This document shows positions 1 through 9,072 of a DNA stretch of 64,000 bases, piece after piece (within the stretch, counting starts at the first letter, position 1; the number at the start of each line of letters is the position of its first letter). Source of the stretch: CADEDV01 sp964412375 (lineage in GTDB: Bacteria; Bacteroidota; Bacteroidia; Chitinophagales; Chitinophagaceae); contig CAYPOD010000005.1 of assembly GCA_964412375.1 (NCBI GenBank), forward strand, positions 1 through 64,000, given 5' to 3'. A model generated the notes under the pieces. It ran no database searches and was not told where the DNA came from. It saw nothing but the letters and a program-made list of their open reading frames with translations. The position numbers and the translations under genes were made by a program.

Positions 1-37
1 AAGCATCCTTTTGCGTAAATTCGTACACTATTCTTAT

Positions 38-2278
38 ATGGAGACCGTTGCGCAAGTACCTAAATATAACCTGAATGAAGAGCAGGAGAAGAAACTCATC
101 CTGAGGGAGTACCGTTCCCTCATGCGGGCTCTGAAATCCAAACTTAAACCCGGCGACAAAGACCTTATCCGTATAGCTTTTGAAATGTCGGCGGATGCGC
201 ATAAGACGATGCGGCGAAAAAGCGGTGAGCCCTATATCCTTCACCCGCTGGCGGTGGCCAAAATTTGCGTGGAAGAAATCGGCCTCGGCGTTCGTTCTTC
301 CATCTGCGCCCTGCTGCACGACACAGTGGAAGATACCGATATCACACTTGAAGATGTGGAAAGAGAATTTGGCCAGGAGATCACCCGGATCGTGGATGGC
401 CTCACCAAACTCGCCAATGTGATTGATGTGAATGCTTCACAGCAAGCAGAGAATTTCAAAAAGATCTTACTTACCCTCACTGATGATCCCCGTGTTATAC
501 TTATTAAACTTGCCGACCGGCTGCACAACATGCGGACATTGGACAGTATGAAACGGGACAAACAGTTGAAGATATCTTCCGAGACCGTTTATGTATATGC
601 CCCGCTGGCCCACCGCATGGGTTTATATACAATTAAAACAGAAATGGAAGACCTGGCCATGAAATACATGGAGCCGGAGATTTATAAAGACATTGCCAAA
701 AAACTGTCTGAGACAAAACGGGAAAGAACCAAATATATCAATGAATTCATCAAACCAATACGGGAAAAGATAGCCAAAGCAAAACTGAATGCTGAAATAT
801 TCGGAAGACCGAAAAGCATTCATTCTATCTGGAGCAAGATGAAAAAGAAAGGAGTGGATTTTGAAGAAGTGTATGATCTCTTTGCTATCCGTGTGATTCT
901 GGATTCTGCCCCGGAAAAAGAAAAAGAAGATTGCTGGAAAGTGTATTCGATGATCACCGATGAATATACTCCCTCACCCGAAAGATTGAGAGACTGGCTG
1001 AGTAATCCTAAAAGTAATGGGTATGAAGCGTTGCACACCACGGTGATGGGTCCCCAGGGTCGCTGGGTGGAAGTGCAGATACGGACAAAAAGGATGAACG
1101 AGATTGCAGAAAAAGGGCTGGCCGCTCACTGGAAATATAAAGAAGGCGCTGCTGATGAAAGCCGCTTTGATAAATGGTTTCACCAGATCAGGGAGGTGAT
1201 CAGCAATCAGGAAACAGATAGTATTGATTTTCTCCAGGACTTTAAGACCAGCTTTTTGGCAGAAGAGATTTATGTATATACACCGAAAGGTGATGTAAAG
1301 ATGCTGCCGGTGGGTTCTACTGCGCTGGATTTTGCCTTTGCCATTCACAGCGCCATTGGTGTGAAAACAATTGGCGCCAAAGTCAATCACAAATTAGTTC
1401 CCATCAGTCACAAACTGCGCAGCGGCGACCAGGTGGAGATCATCACCAGCAACAAACAAAAACCTTCGGAAGACTGGTTGACTTTCCTGGTAACTTCCAA
1501 AGCCAAGAGCCGCACCAAAGATGCCCTGAAGGAAGAAAAGAAAAAAGTGGCGGATGAAGGAAAATATACTGTGCAGCGGAAATTAGAAGGGGTTGGTGCT
1601 TCGTTAAACCAGCATAATATTGATGAACTGGTTCAGTATTACAAACTTCCTTCCCACGTTGACTTCTTTTACCAGGTGGCGGTGAAGAATATTGACCTGA
1701 AGGAGCTGAAGGATTTTAAAGTAACAGGTGACAGGATCGAATCACCGAAGCCTGTAAAAGTGCTGGAACCAAAGCAGGAATATAACCCGCAGCAACCGCT
1801 ATCAAAAAAGGATGCCGAGCTTATCATTTTTGGTGAAAGCAGCGACCGTATTGTTTACAATCTTGCCAATTGCTGCAAACCTATACCGGGAGATGACGTA
1901 TTTGGTTTTATCACTACCGGGAAGGGTTTGACAATACACCGCACCAACTGCCCGAATGCTGCGAAGCTGCTGGCCAATTACAGCCACCGGGTGGTGAAAA
2001 CGAAATGGGCTAAAAACAAAGAGATATCCTTCCTCACCGGGGTGAAAATAGTAGGTATGGACGATGTGGGTGTGGTGAATAAGATCACCAATCTCATCTC
2101 AGGCGAATTAAAGATCAATATTGCAGCATTGACCATTGAAGCCCACGAGGGATTGTTCAAGGGCAATATCCGTTTATATGTGCATGACAAGGAAGAACTG
2201 GACAGGCTGGTCAATAGCCTGAAATCTTTGCCGGGTATTGAATCAGTAGAGAGATATGATACAGAGGACATACCGTAA
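38..2278 (+). CDS. bifunctional (p)ppGpp synthetase/hydrolase, RelA/SpoT family
   Basis: Makes and degrades the stringent-response alarmone (p)ppGpp in the cytoplasm. The 746-residue product has the full long-Rel architecture: an HD hydrolase domain with the metal motif HDTVEDTD near residues 94-101, a synthetase domain around 225-340 (GRPKSIHSIWSKM and YDLFAIRVI), a TGS domain around 395-455 (VYTPKGDVKMLPVGST), a conserved Cys/His stretch (NCCKP, HRTNCPN), and a C-terminal ACT domain. The intact HD motif argues for a bifunctional enzyme rather than a synthetase-only RelA. I chose the ATG at 38; a TTG at 11 would add nine residues that look unlike the family. The upstream gene is outside the window. 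Confidence 0.95.
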   Translation: METVAQVPKYNLNEEQEKKLILREYRSLMRALKSKLKPGDKDLIRIAFEMSADAHKTMRRKSGEPYILHPLAVAKICVEEIGLGVRSSICALLHDTVEDTDITLEDVEREFGQEITRIVDGLTKLANVIDVNASQQAENFKKILLTLTDDPRVILIKLADRLHNMRTLDSMKRDKQLKISSETVYVYAPLAHRMGLYTIKTEMEDLAMKYMEPEIYKDIAKKLSETKRERTKYINEFIKPIREKIAKAKLNAEIFGRPKSIHSIWSKMKKKGVDFEEVYDLFAIRVILDSAPEKEKEDCWKVYSMITDEYTPSPERLRDWLSNPKSNGYEALHTTVMGPQGRWVEVQIRTKRMNEIAEKGLAAHWKYKEGAADESRFDKWFHQIREVISNQETDSIDFLQDFKTSFLAEEIYVYTPKGDVKMLPVGSTALDFAFAIHSAIGVKTIGAKVNHKLVPISHKLRSGDQVEIITSNKQKPSEDWLTFLVTSKAKSRTKDALKEEKKKVADEGKYTVQRKLEGVGASLNQHNIDELVQYYKLPSHVDFFYQVAVKNIDLKELKDFKVTGDRIESPKPVKVLEPKQEYNPQQPLSKKDAELIIFGESSDRIVYNLANCCKPIPGDDVFGFITTGKGLTIHRTNCPNAAKLLANYSHRVVKTKWAKNKEISFLTGVKIVGMDDVGVVNKITNLISGELKINIAALTIEAHEGLFKGNIRLYVHDKEELDRLVNSLKSLPGIESVERYDTEDIP

Positions 2279-2368
2279 GACTGCTATTTTCAGTTTAGAA
2301 GGCCGGAATATTTTGATTATCTTGTTGTATTGTTTATACTCTTATATTAAAAGACTTACCCTTTGTAT

Positions 2369-5300
2369 ATGAAACGGATAGTGTTGAGACAGGCTGTATT
2401 GGCAATAGTTTTACTTTTGTTTCAACAAACTTTATTTTCACAAGCATTCACTTTCAATTGTTCAAGAGATACGCTGATCCCGGGATGTTCACCCAATCCC
2501 TGTGTTAAAATTACCACACTTATACCCGATCTTCACCGTTCAACGGATACGTATACACTGAATCCTATCACAACGAATGGCTCTTCTTGTTTTCCGGCCT
2601 ATTCAGATCCTTCCGTAACAGGAACACCCACGAACCTGACTTCGGATGATACGTATACAGCACCGATCAATATAGGGTTCCCTTTTCCTTTTTACGGAAC
2701 ATATTATAACAATCTTGTGGTAAGTACCAACGGCATGCTTTCCTTTGATGCAAGCCGGGCCTTTTTATTTGCACACTGGAACATCATCAATGGCGGATTT
2801 CCGCAAAACCTTCCCAGCGCATTCTATGACAGGGCCATCATCATGGGACCCTATCATGACCTGGATCCAACAGCACTCACATCACCCACACAGCGTATAC
2901 AGCATGTAACAACGGGCACAGCTCCGCATCGAAAATGGATTCTCAGTTTTTACAGGGTGCCTCTTTACAACTGCCCGTCTCTTATTGAAAATACCCATCA
3001 AATTGTTTTGCATGAGTCAACAGGTATAATTGAAGTACTGATCTTCGGCAAACAGGTTTGTAACACCTGGAACCAGGGGCGTGCCATGGTGGGTATTCAA
3101 AACTTCAACAGGGACCAGGCTATGATGGCTCCCGGGAGAAGAGCTACCGACCCTCCGTGGGGCAATATCAATATGAATGAAAGCTGGCGTTTTGTTCCTT
3201 CTGCAGGCCCTTCGTTGTTTAAACGAGTAGAATTGTATGACATTGGCGGAAACCTTATTTCCACCGGAACGGCCAACAGTTTGGGTAACGGGACACTGGA
3301 AGCAGAGTTTCCGGATGTATGCCCGCCGGCAGGCGCTACAACAACTTATATTATCAGGTCAGTTTATGAAAAAATTGATGACCCTGCTGTAGAAATCTTT
3401 GGAACCGATACAGTGAGGGTTATTAAAGGCCCTCCTGCTGATCTCAACGCCACATTTACGACAACACCCTCTTCATGTGGTGTTAACAGCGGAACTATTA
3501 CTGTGAATGTTCCCGCCGGAACAGGCGCTGCACCGTTTGAGTATATATTGGATGGAGGCACCCCGCAAGCAGGCAATGTGTTTACCAACATGGCACAGGG
3601 TAATTATGTAGTGCAGGTAAATGATGCAGGTGGTTGTAGCAGTACGCTAAATGTTGCAGTTGGACAAACAGGGACACTTTCTGCAACTATTACAACAGTG
3701 GCCACTGCCTGTCCCGGTGTAAACAACGGCAGCGCTGCCGTCACACCAACAAACGGAACAGGCCCATATAATTTTACTGTGAACCCGGGTGCTCTCACAC
3801 TATCAGGAGCCACAGCCAATTTTACCGGATTGGCCGCAGGATCGTATAGTGTTAGCATTACAGACAATGCCGGTTGTGCCACTGCTACCCCGATACCTTT
3901 TGTGATAGCAGCCGGTGCCGGCTTAAATTCTACGCAAACGACTACGACCCCTTCCTGCAATGGTGCAGCCAATGGCTCCATCACCATCAACACTCTCAAC
4001 GGAAGTGCGCCATATACATTTACATTAAATCCTGGCAGCATCAGCCAGGCATCTAACATTTTTACAAATCTTGCAGCAGGTAATTATTCCATTAGTTATA
4101 CTGATGGTGCTGGATGTGTTTCGGCCGTTATCCCGGTCACAGTACCCGCAGGTCCATCGCTGACAACTACATCCACAGCAACAAATGCATTATGCAATGG
4201 AAGTGCAACAGGCAGCATCACGGTAACACAACCTGCCGCCGGCACCCCACCTTACGAATATTCCATAGATGGCGGAGCCAACTGGCAAACATCCAATGTA
4301 TTCAACGGTCTTTCTGCCAATACATATACGATACTATTCAGGGAAAGCAATGGCTGCCAGGGACAACTTACACAAGTTGTAAATGAACCAATGGCACTTG
4401 CAGCCACATTGGCACAAACGGCTGTTGTTTGCAATGGACAGAGTAATGGTGTCATAACGGTTACGGCTTCTGGAGGCACAGGCCCTTACCAGTATTCCAT
4501 TGACGGCGGAACCAACTGGCAACCTGGAAATATATTCAATGTAGCTGCAGGAAGCTACACGATAACAACAAGAGATAATAATCTTTGCACAATAACGGGC
4601 AACATTGTCGTTACTGAACCGCCCGTGCTTACAGCAACTGCTGCCACAACCAATGCCACCTGCAATGGGGGACCGGATGGTACTATCACTGTTGCAGCTG
4701 CAGGAGGTAACAGCAGCTACCAGTATTCAATTGATGGAACCAATTTCCAGGCCTCAAATGTTTTCAATGTTATTGCAGGAAATTACACTGTTTATGTCAG
4801 GGACAACCTGGGATGCAGTTTCAGTATTACCAATGTTACTGTTGGATTAACAGATAATCTGACTTACAACACTCCGGTGAGTCCTGTTATTTGCGAAGGA
4901 ACATCAACACAACTGCAGGTGGTATCCAATGCAATTCAATATGCATGGTCACCTGCCACCGGGTTAAGCAATCCCGGTATTGCCAACCCGGTAGCCAATC
5001 CGTCAGTGACCACCACTTATACCGTAACACTTACATTGGGTAATTGCAGCGTAACTATTCCCTATACTGTGAATGTAAACCCGGCTCCCGTACCAGATGC
5101 AGGACCAGATGGATTTATTTGTTATGGCCAAAACTACCAGTTGCAGGGGTCGGGAGGTGTGCAATACAACTGGTCGCCTTCAAATTTCCTGAGCAGCTCC
5201 AGCATTTCAAACCCTGTGGCAACACCAGACAATACTACTACTTACGCTTTATCTGTGGTTGATGGCAATGGATGCCAGTCGTTGGTAACAGATAATGTAA

Positions 5301-5839
5301 CAGTTGATGTGACACCGCCGATCACGGTAACCACTTTCCCATCAGATACGATCGTTCATGAAGGCCACCAATTCCAGATAAGGGCTGTTTCCATTGCTAC
5401 CAATTATTCATGGACGCCGTCAGTTGGATTGAATAATCCCTTTGTTGCAGATCCTGTGGTTACGGCGGGCAGTGCAGGTGATGTGATCATTTACGAGGTA
5501 GCTGCTACAACACTTGCAGGTTGCCGGGGAGATGGAACAGTGAGGGTAAGAGTGTATAAGGGTCCGGATATTTATATGCCAACTGCGTTTACACCAAATA
5601 ATGATGGCAGAAATGACATCTTCCGGCCTTTCACGGTAGGAATAAATCAAATTAATTATTTCCGCATATTTAACCGCAGCGGGCAGGAATTGTTTTCCAC
5701 CAAAAACCTTGGTGCAGGTTGGGATGGAAAACTGGGAGGAGTGGACCAGCCCTCCGCCGTGTATATATGGATGGTGCAGGGAGTTACAGAAGATGGCCGT
5801 GTGATTACGAAGAAAGGAACGGTTGCGCTGATCCGCTAA
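2369..5839 (+). CDS. large secreted SprB-repeat protein with T9SS type B C-terminal domain
   Basis: Probable cell-surface adhesin or gliding-associated protein, about 1156 residues. A signal peptide ends near QTLFSQA. The N-terminal third (about 25-320) is a globular domain I do not recognise. Six SprB-like repeats of about 77-81 residues follow (roughly 353-826), each with a Cys-x-G/N-x-x-G-S/T-I-T-V core and a G-x-x-PY-x-YSIDGG-type strand. PKD/Ig-like modules containing WSP-x-x-x-LS come next. The last 85 residues are a gliding-motility C-terminal domain (PTAFTPNNDGRNDIFRP, then FRIFNRSGQELFS and GWDGK), the type B sorting signal of the type IX secretion system. The ATG at 2369 is preferred to a TTG two codons earlier. 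A terminator follows at 5866. Confidence 0.9.
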   Translation: MKRIVLRQAVLAIVLLLFQQTLFSQAFTFNCSRDTLIPGCSPNPCVKITTLIPDLHRSTDTYTLNPITTNGSSCFPAYSDPSVTGTPTNLTSDDTYTAPINIGFPFPFYGTYYNNLVVSTNGMLSFDASRAFLFAHWNIINGGFPQNLPSAFYDRAIIMGPYHDLDPTALTSPTQRIQHVTTGTAPHRKWILSFYRVPLYNCPSLIENTHQIVLHESTGIIEVLIFGKQVCNTWNQGRAMVGIQNFNRDQAMMAPGRRATDPPWGNINMNESWRFVPSAGPSLFKRVELYDIGGNLISTGTANSLGNGTLEAEFPDVCPPAGATTTYIIRSVYEKIDDPAVEIFGTDTVRVIKGPPADLNATFTTTPSSCGVNSGTITVNVPAGTGAAPFEYILDGGTPQAGNVFTNMAQGNYVVQVNDAGGCSSTLNVAVGQTGTLSATITTVATACPGVNNGSAAVTPTNGTGPYNFTVNPGALTLSGATANFTGLAAGSYSVSITDNAGCATATPIPFVIAAGAGLNSTQTTTTPSCNGAANGSITINTLNGSAPYTFTLNPGSISQASNIFTNLAAGNYSISYTDGAGCVSAVIPVTVPAGPSLTTTSTATNALCNGSATGSITVTQPAAGTPPYEYSIDGGANWQTSNVFNGLSANTYTILFRESNGCQGQLTQVVNEPMALAATLAQTAVVCNGQSNGVITVTASGGTGPYQYSIDGGTNWQPGNIFNVAAGSYTITTRDNNLCTITGNIVVTEPPVLTATAATTNATCNGGPDGTITVAAAGGNSSYQYSIDGTNFQASNVFNVIAGNYTVYVRDNLGCSFSITNVTVGLTDNLTYNTPVSPVICEGTSTQLQVVSNAIQYAWSPATGLSNPGIANPVANPSVTTTYTVTLTLGNCSVTIPYTVNVNPAPVPDAGPDGFICYGQNYQLQGSGGVQYNWSPSNFLSSSSISNPVATPDNTTTYALSVVDGNGCQSLVTDNVTVDVTPPITVTTFPSDTIVHEGHQFQIRAVSIATNYSWTPSVGLNNPFVADPVVTAGSAGDVIIYEVAATTLAGCRGDGTVRVRVYKGPDIYMPTAFTPNNDGRNDIFRPFTVGINQINYFRIFNRSGQELFSTKNLGAGWDGKLGGVDQPSAVYIWMVQGVTEDGRVITKKGTVALIR

Positions 5840-5865
5840 ATCAAAAAAGATAATCACATTCCCTT

Positions 5866-5896
5866 AAAGTCACTGATTTATTTCGGTGGCTTTTTG
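5866..5896 (+). terminator. intrinsic terminator after the SprB-repeat gene
   Basis: An 11-bp stem (5866-5876 with 5883-5893, two G-U pairs) closes a short TTTATT loop and runs into a T tract. It lies 27 bases after the stop codon of the adhesin gene and before the purA promoter. Confidence 0.8.
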
Positions 5897-5905
5897 CTGA
5901 ACCCG

Positions 5906-5913
5906 TATTTTTG
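5906..5913 (+). promoter_or_regulatory. candidate -7 element of the purA promoter
   Basis: TATTTTTG matches the Bacteroidota -7 consensus TAnnTTTG and lies 37 bases before the purA ATG. A weak TTTC sits 21 bases upstream where a -33 TTTG would be expected, so only the -7 half is convincing. Confidence 0.45.
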
Positions 5914-5950
5914 CCCCCGTTTCAGCAAAACAAACTAACCACATTCCGTT

Positions 5951-7216
5951 ATGGTAGATGTATTACTTGGCCTCCAGTGGGGCGATGAAGGGAAAGGAAA
6001 GATCGTTGACTATTTTGCCAAAGATTATGATGTGATTGCCCGTTTCCAGGGTGGGCCCAACGCTGGTCATACACTTTATGTCGGCGACAAGAAAATCGTA
6101 TTACACCAAATTCCGTCAGGTGTTTTTCACGCCAACACGATCAACCTGATTGGCAATGGTGTTGTGCTTGATCCGGTTACACTGAAAAAAGAATGTGATA
6201 CGGTAGCCTCTTTCGGAATTGATCTGAAAAAGAACCTCTTTATCGCTGAACGTACACACCTGATATTACCAACGCATCGGGCTTTGGATAAAGCAGCCGA
6301 ACTTTCCAAAGGACAACATAAGATCGGTTCGACATTAAAAGGTATCGGGCCCACTTATATGGACAAAACAGGCCGCAACGGGTTGAGGGTAGGAGACCTG
6401 CTGGATAAAAATTTTACTACGTCTTATATCAAGCTTCGTCTTAAACACCAGAAACTATTAGACAATTATGCTTTCAACGAAGATATAACGACTTGGGAGG
6501 AAGAATTTTTTGAAGCACTCGAATTTCTGAAGCAATTGAATATTGTAAATGGTGAGTATTTCATCAACAAACAGCTGAAAGAAGGCAAGAAGATACTGGC
6601 AGAGGGAGCACAGGGTAGTATGCTGGATATTGATTTTGGCACTTTTCCCTTTGTTACTTCCTCCAATACCATTTCAGCAGGAGTTTGCAGCGGGTTGGGT
6701 GTAGCCCCGCAAACGATCAGAGATGTGATCGGGGTTACTAAAGCTTACTGTACCCGTGTGGGCGGCGGACCCTTTCCCACCGAACTGGAAGATGAGACCG
6801 GTGAAGAGCTGCGAAAAGTGGGGAATGAGTTTGGCGCTACTACGGGACGGCCCCGTCGTTGCGGCTGGATTGATCTCGTGGCGCTGCGGTTTGCCTGTAT
6901 GATCAATGGCGTTACCAAACTGGTGATGACCAAAGCGGATGTGCTGGATGCCTTTAAAGAACTAGAGGTATGCACGGCCTATTCAATCAATGGAAAGGAG
7001 ACTACAGAAATTCCTTTTCGGCTTGAAAAAGCACCTGTTCGCCCTGTTTACAAAAAATTTCCAGGTTGGAGCACTCCCAGCAGTGCAGCAAAATCACCGG
7101 CGGAATTGCCTGAAACGATGAAGGGATACGTTCAGTTCATAAATGAGTACCTGGGTGTCAGGATACAGTATATTTCCAACGGGCCGGGCAGGGATCAGCT
7201 TATATTTATCGGTTAA
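5951..7216 (+). CDS. purA: adenylosuccinate synthase
   Basis: Catalyses the GTP-dependent joining of IMP and aspartate to give adenylosuccinate, the first committed step from IMP to AMP. The 421-residue length is normal for the family. The N-terminal phosphate loop WGDEGKGK has the catalytic Asp at residue 12, and GGPNAGHT carries the catalytic His at 40. GSTLKGIGPTY, the EGAQGSMLDIDFGTFPFVTSS block, GVTKAYCTRVGGGPFPTE and the terminal NGPGRDQLI are all present. The start is the first ATG and agrees with the family N-terminus. It is flanked by a terminator upstream and followed by a 92-base spacer, so it is probably transcribed alone. Confidence 0.98.
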   Translation: MVDVLLGLQWGDEGKGKIVDYFAKDYDVIARFQGGPNAGHTLYVGDKKIVLHQIPSGVFHANTINLIGNGVVLDPVTLKKECDTVASFGIDLKKNLFIAERTHLILPTHRALDKAAELSKGQHKIGSTLKGIGPTYMDKTGRNGLRVGDLLDKNFTTSYIKLRLKHQKLLDNYAFNEDITTWEEEFFEALEFLKQLNIVNGEYFINKQLKEGKKILAEGAQGSMLDIDFGTFPFVTSSNTISAGVCSGLGVAPQTIRDVIGVTKAYCTRVGGGPFPTELEDETGEELRKVGNEFGATTGRPRRCGWIDLVALRFACMINGVTKLVMTKADVLDAFKELEVCTAYSINGKETTEIPFRLEKAPVRPVYKKFPGWSTPSSAAKSPAELPETMKGYVQFINEYLGVRIQYISNGPGRDQLIFIG

Positions 7217-7308
7217 AACAACAAAAAAAGCATAACTAAAATTTCCCTTTAAAAAATTTGGCTAATTAAAAACTTCGCCGAAATTTTACAGCAACAACCC
7301 TATTGAGT

Positions 7309-7746
7309 ATGGCATCAAAATCTGATAAGGCAAAAGGAGCCGCCGGGAAAACCGACGCATCATCACAAAAGCCATCCGGCAAAGCATCATCCAAACCTAA
7401 AAAGCAAATGGAAGAGGATGATGACGATGAACTGGAAGATGATGAACTGGATGTGAAAGCCCCGGGTAAAACCGGTAAGGCTGCTGCATCCAAAAAAGCC
7501 AAAGAAGATGATGACGATGATGACGATGATGCAGAAGAAGAGCTGGACGACTGGGAAAAACCCGAAGAAGAGGAAGAGTGGGACCCTGATTTTGAAGAAT
7601 TCGATCTTCCTAAATCAAAAGGCAAAAAAAGCCCGGCATCCGGAAAGAAGGGCGGCGATGATGATGACTTCAAATTTGAGGATGATGAATTCAAAGACCT
7701 TTTCGGAGACAAAGATTATGATGATGACGAGGAGGATGATTATTAA
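7309..7746 (+). CDS. disordered acidic protein of unknown function
   Basis: A 145-residue product built from Lys/Ala/Gly/Ser-rich linkers and Asp/Glu blocks (runs such as EEDDDDELEDDELD), with no hydrophobic core, no cysteine and no signal peptide. It should be intrinsically disordered and strongly acidic. I do not recognise a named family. A few aromatic islands (DDWEKPEEEEEWDPDFEEFDLP, DDFKFEDDEFKDLFGD; both quoted in part as spaced motifs) look less random than the rest and could be short binding motifs. The ATG at 7309 is preferred to a TTG two codons upstream. The only candidate terminator downstream lies inside the start of the next gene. The GAT/GAC/GAA-rich DNA produces a long antisense Ser-rich reading frame that is an artefact. 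Confidence 0.7.
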   Translation: MASKSDKAKGAAGKTDASSQKPSGKASSKPKKQMEEDDDDELEDDELDVKAPGKTGKAAASKKAKEDDDDDDDDAEEELDDWEKPEEEEEWDPDFEEFDLPKSKGKKSPASGKKGGDDDDFKFEDDEFKDLFGDKDYDDDEEDDY

Positions 7747-7824
7747 ACCTGCCTGCCGGTAAATAAAAATTTGATTACTGCTGCCGATACAAACCGCATT
7801 TTCGCTGTCAGTGATTTTCATAAT

Positions 7825-9072
7825 ATGAAAAAGAAGGTGCTGAACTGGGTCCGACAGTTCAGCACCTTTTGTTTTTTGGACAATCACCAGTACCAGTTGC
7901 AGCCCCACAGTATGGAATGCCTGCTGGCAGCAGGAGTAAAGCGATCAGTAGTGGCCCAGGCAGGCGATGCACTGGAGCAACTGCAGCAATTCAGCAACGG
8001 GACCTCTGGCTGGTTATTTGGCCACCTTGCCTATGACCTCAAGAATGAAACAGAACAACTAAACTCCTCACACACCGACAGGATACAATTTCCCGATCTT
8101 TTTTTCTTTGAACCGGAAGTGATCATCCGTCTTTCAGAAAAAGAAATAAATATTGAGGCTGCAAACCCGGAGTTCATTTTGCAGGCCCTGGAAAATTGCG
8201 ATGGTGAAGCGCATAAGATAATACAGCAACCTGTCCATATCCGCCAGCGAATGTCAAGAGATGAATATCTGGCTGTCATTGAAAAATTAAAGCAGCATAT
8301 TCTGCGGGGTGATTGTTACGAGATCAATTTTTGCCAGGAATTTTTCGCAACCGATGTTGTGATTGATCCTTTTATCCTCTATGAGCAACTGGGCAAAATT
8401 TCACCCAATCCTTTTTCTGCCCTTTACCGTTTGCATGATCAATGGCTGATCTGCGCCAGCCCCGAACGATATTTAAAAAAAGACAAAAGCAGAATTTTAT
8501 CACAGCCGATTAAAGGCACAGCCCGCCGCGAACTGACCAATGCTGCAAAAGATATTGCTGCTAAGGAAGAATTGAAGCATAGCAGCAAAGACCGTTCTGA
8601 AAATGTGATGGTGGTGGACCTGGTACGGAATGACCTTGCGAGGGTTTGTGAAGAAGGTTCTGTGAAGGTGGATGAGTTATATGGTATCTATTCTTTTCCC
8701 CAGGTGCACCAGATGATATCAACGGTCAGCGGAACATTGCGGAAGGATGTAACTTTTGCAGATATCATTAGAGCCACTTTCCCGATGGGATCTATGACCG
8801 GCGCCCCCAAAAAAAGGGTTATGGAACTTATTGAGCTGTATGAACAAACCCGAAGAGGAATATTTTCCGGGGCGGTAGGGTATGTTTCCCCTGGTGGTGA
8901 CTTTGATTTCAATGTGGTAATCCGCAGCTTGATGTATAATGCAACAGCCCGCTATCTTTCATTCCAGGCCGGGTCCGGCATCACATTTTACAGCGACCCT
9001 GAAAAAGAATGGGAAGAGTGTTTGCTGAAAGCCGAAGCCATCATTCGTTTGTTAAACGAAGTTACCGGTTAG
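7825..9072 (+). CDS. pabB: chorismate-utilising enzyme, aminodeoxychorismate synthase component I / anthranilate synthase component I family
   Basis: Probably the PabB subunit that aminates chorismate to 4-amino-4-deoxychorismate for folate synthesis; TrpE is the main alternative. The 415-residue product has an N-terminal half with GWLFGHLAYDLKNE and the chorismate-binding half with GDCYEINFCQEF, SPERYL, PIKGTARR, VMVVDLVRNDLARV, GSMTGAPKKRVMELI and GIFSGAVGY. No glutaminase domain is fused and no trp genes are nearby, which favours PabB. I start at the ATG at 7825 because residues from LNWVRQF onward fit the family N-terminus. Those first codons also encode a terminator-like hairpin. The 3' end overlaps the convergent transglycosylase gene by 11 bases. 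Confidence 0.88.
   Translation: MKKKVLNWVRQFSTFCFLDNHQYQLQPHSMECLLAAGVKRSVVAQAGDALEQLQQFSNGTSGWLFGHLAYDLKNETEQLNSSHTDRIQFPDLFFFEPEVIIRLSEKEINIEAANPEFILQALENCDGEAHKIIQQPVHIRQRMSRDEYLAVIEKLKQHILRGDCYEINFCQEFFATDVVIDPFILYEQLGKISPNPFSALYRLHDQWLICASPERYLKKDKSRILSQPIKGTARRELTNAAKDIAAKEELKHSSKDRSENVMVVDLVRNDLARVCEEGSVKVDELYGIYSFPQVHQMISTVSGTLRKDVTFADIIRATFPMGSMTGAPKKRVMELIELYEQTRRGIFSGAVGYVSPGGDFDFNVVIRSLMYNATARYLSFQAGSGITFYSDPEKEWEECLLKAEAIIRLLNEVTG
7834..7877 (+). terminator. intrinsic-terminator-like hairpin inside the 5' end of the pabB-like gene
   Basis: AAGGTGCTGAACTG (7834-7847) is perfectly complementary to 7855-7868, with a seven-base loop, and is followed by TTTTGTTTTTTG. It starts nine bases after the first base of the ATG at 7825. 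It could end transcripts from the acidic-protein gene, or act as an attenuator for the enzyme gene. Confidence 0.7.

Noticed and set aside
1..37. Possible upstream extension of the Rel gene from the TTG at 11.
   Set aside because: The added nine residues do not resemble the family, and an ATG at 38 fits.
7266..7712. Minus-strand frame of 148 codons, Ser-rich, opposite the acidic-protein gene.
   Set aside because: It is the reverse complement of GAT/GAC/GAA repeats, giving Ser/Ile/Phe runs; no start context or family.
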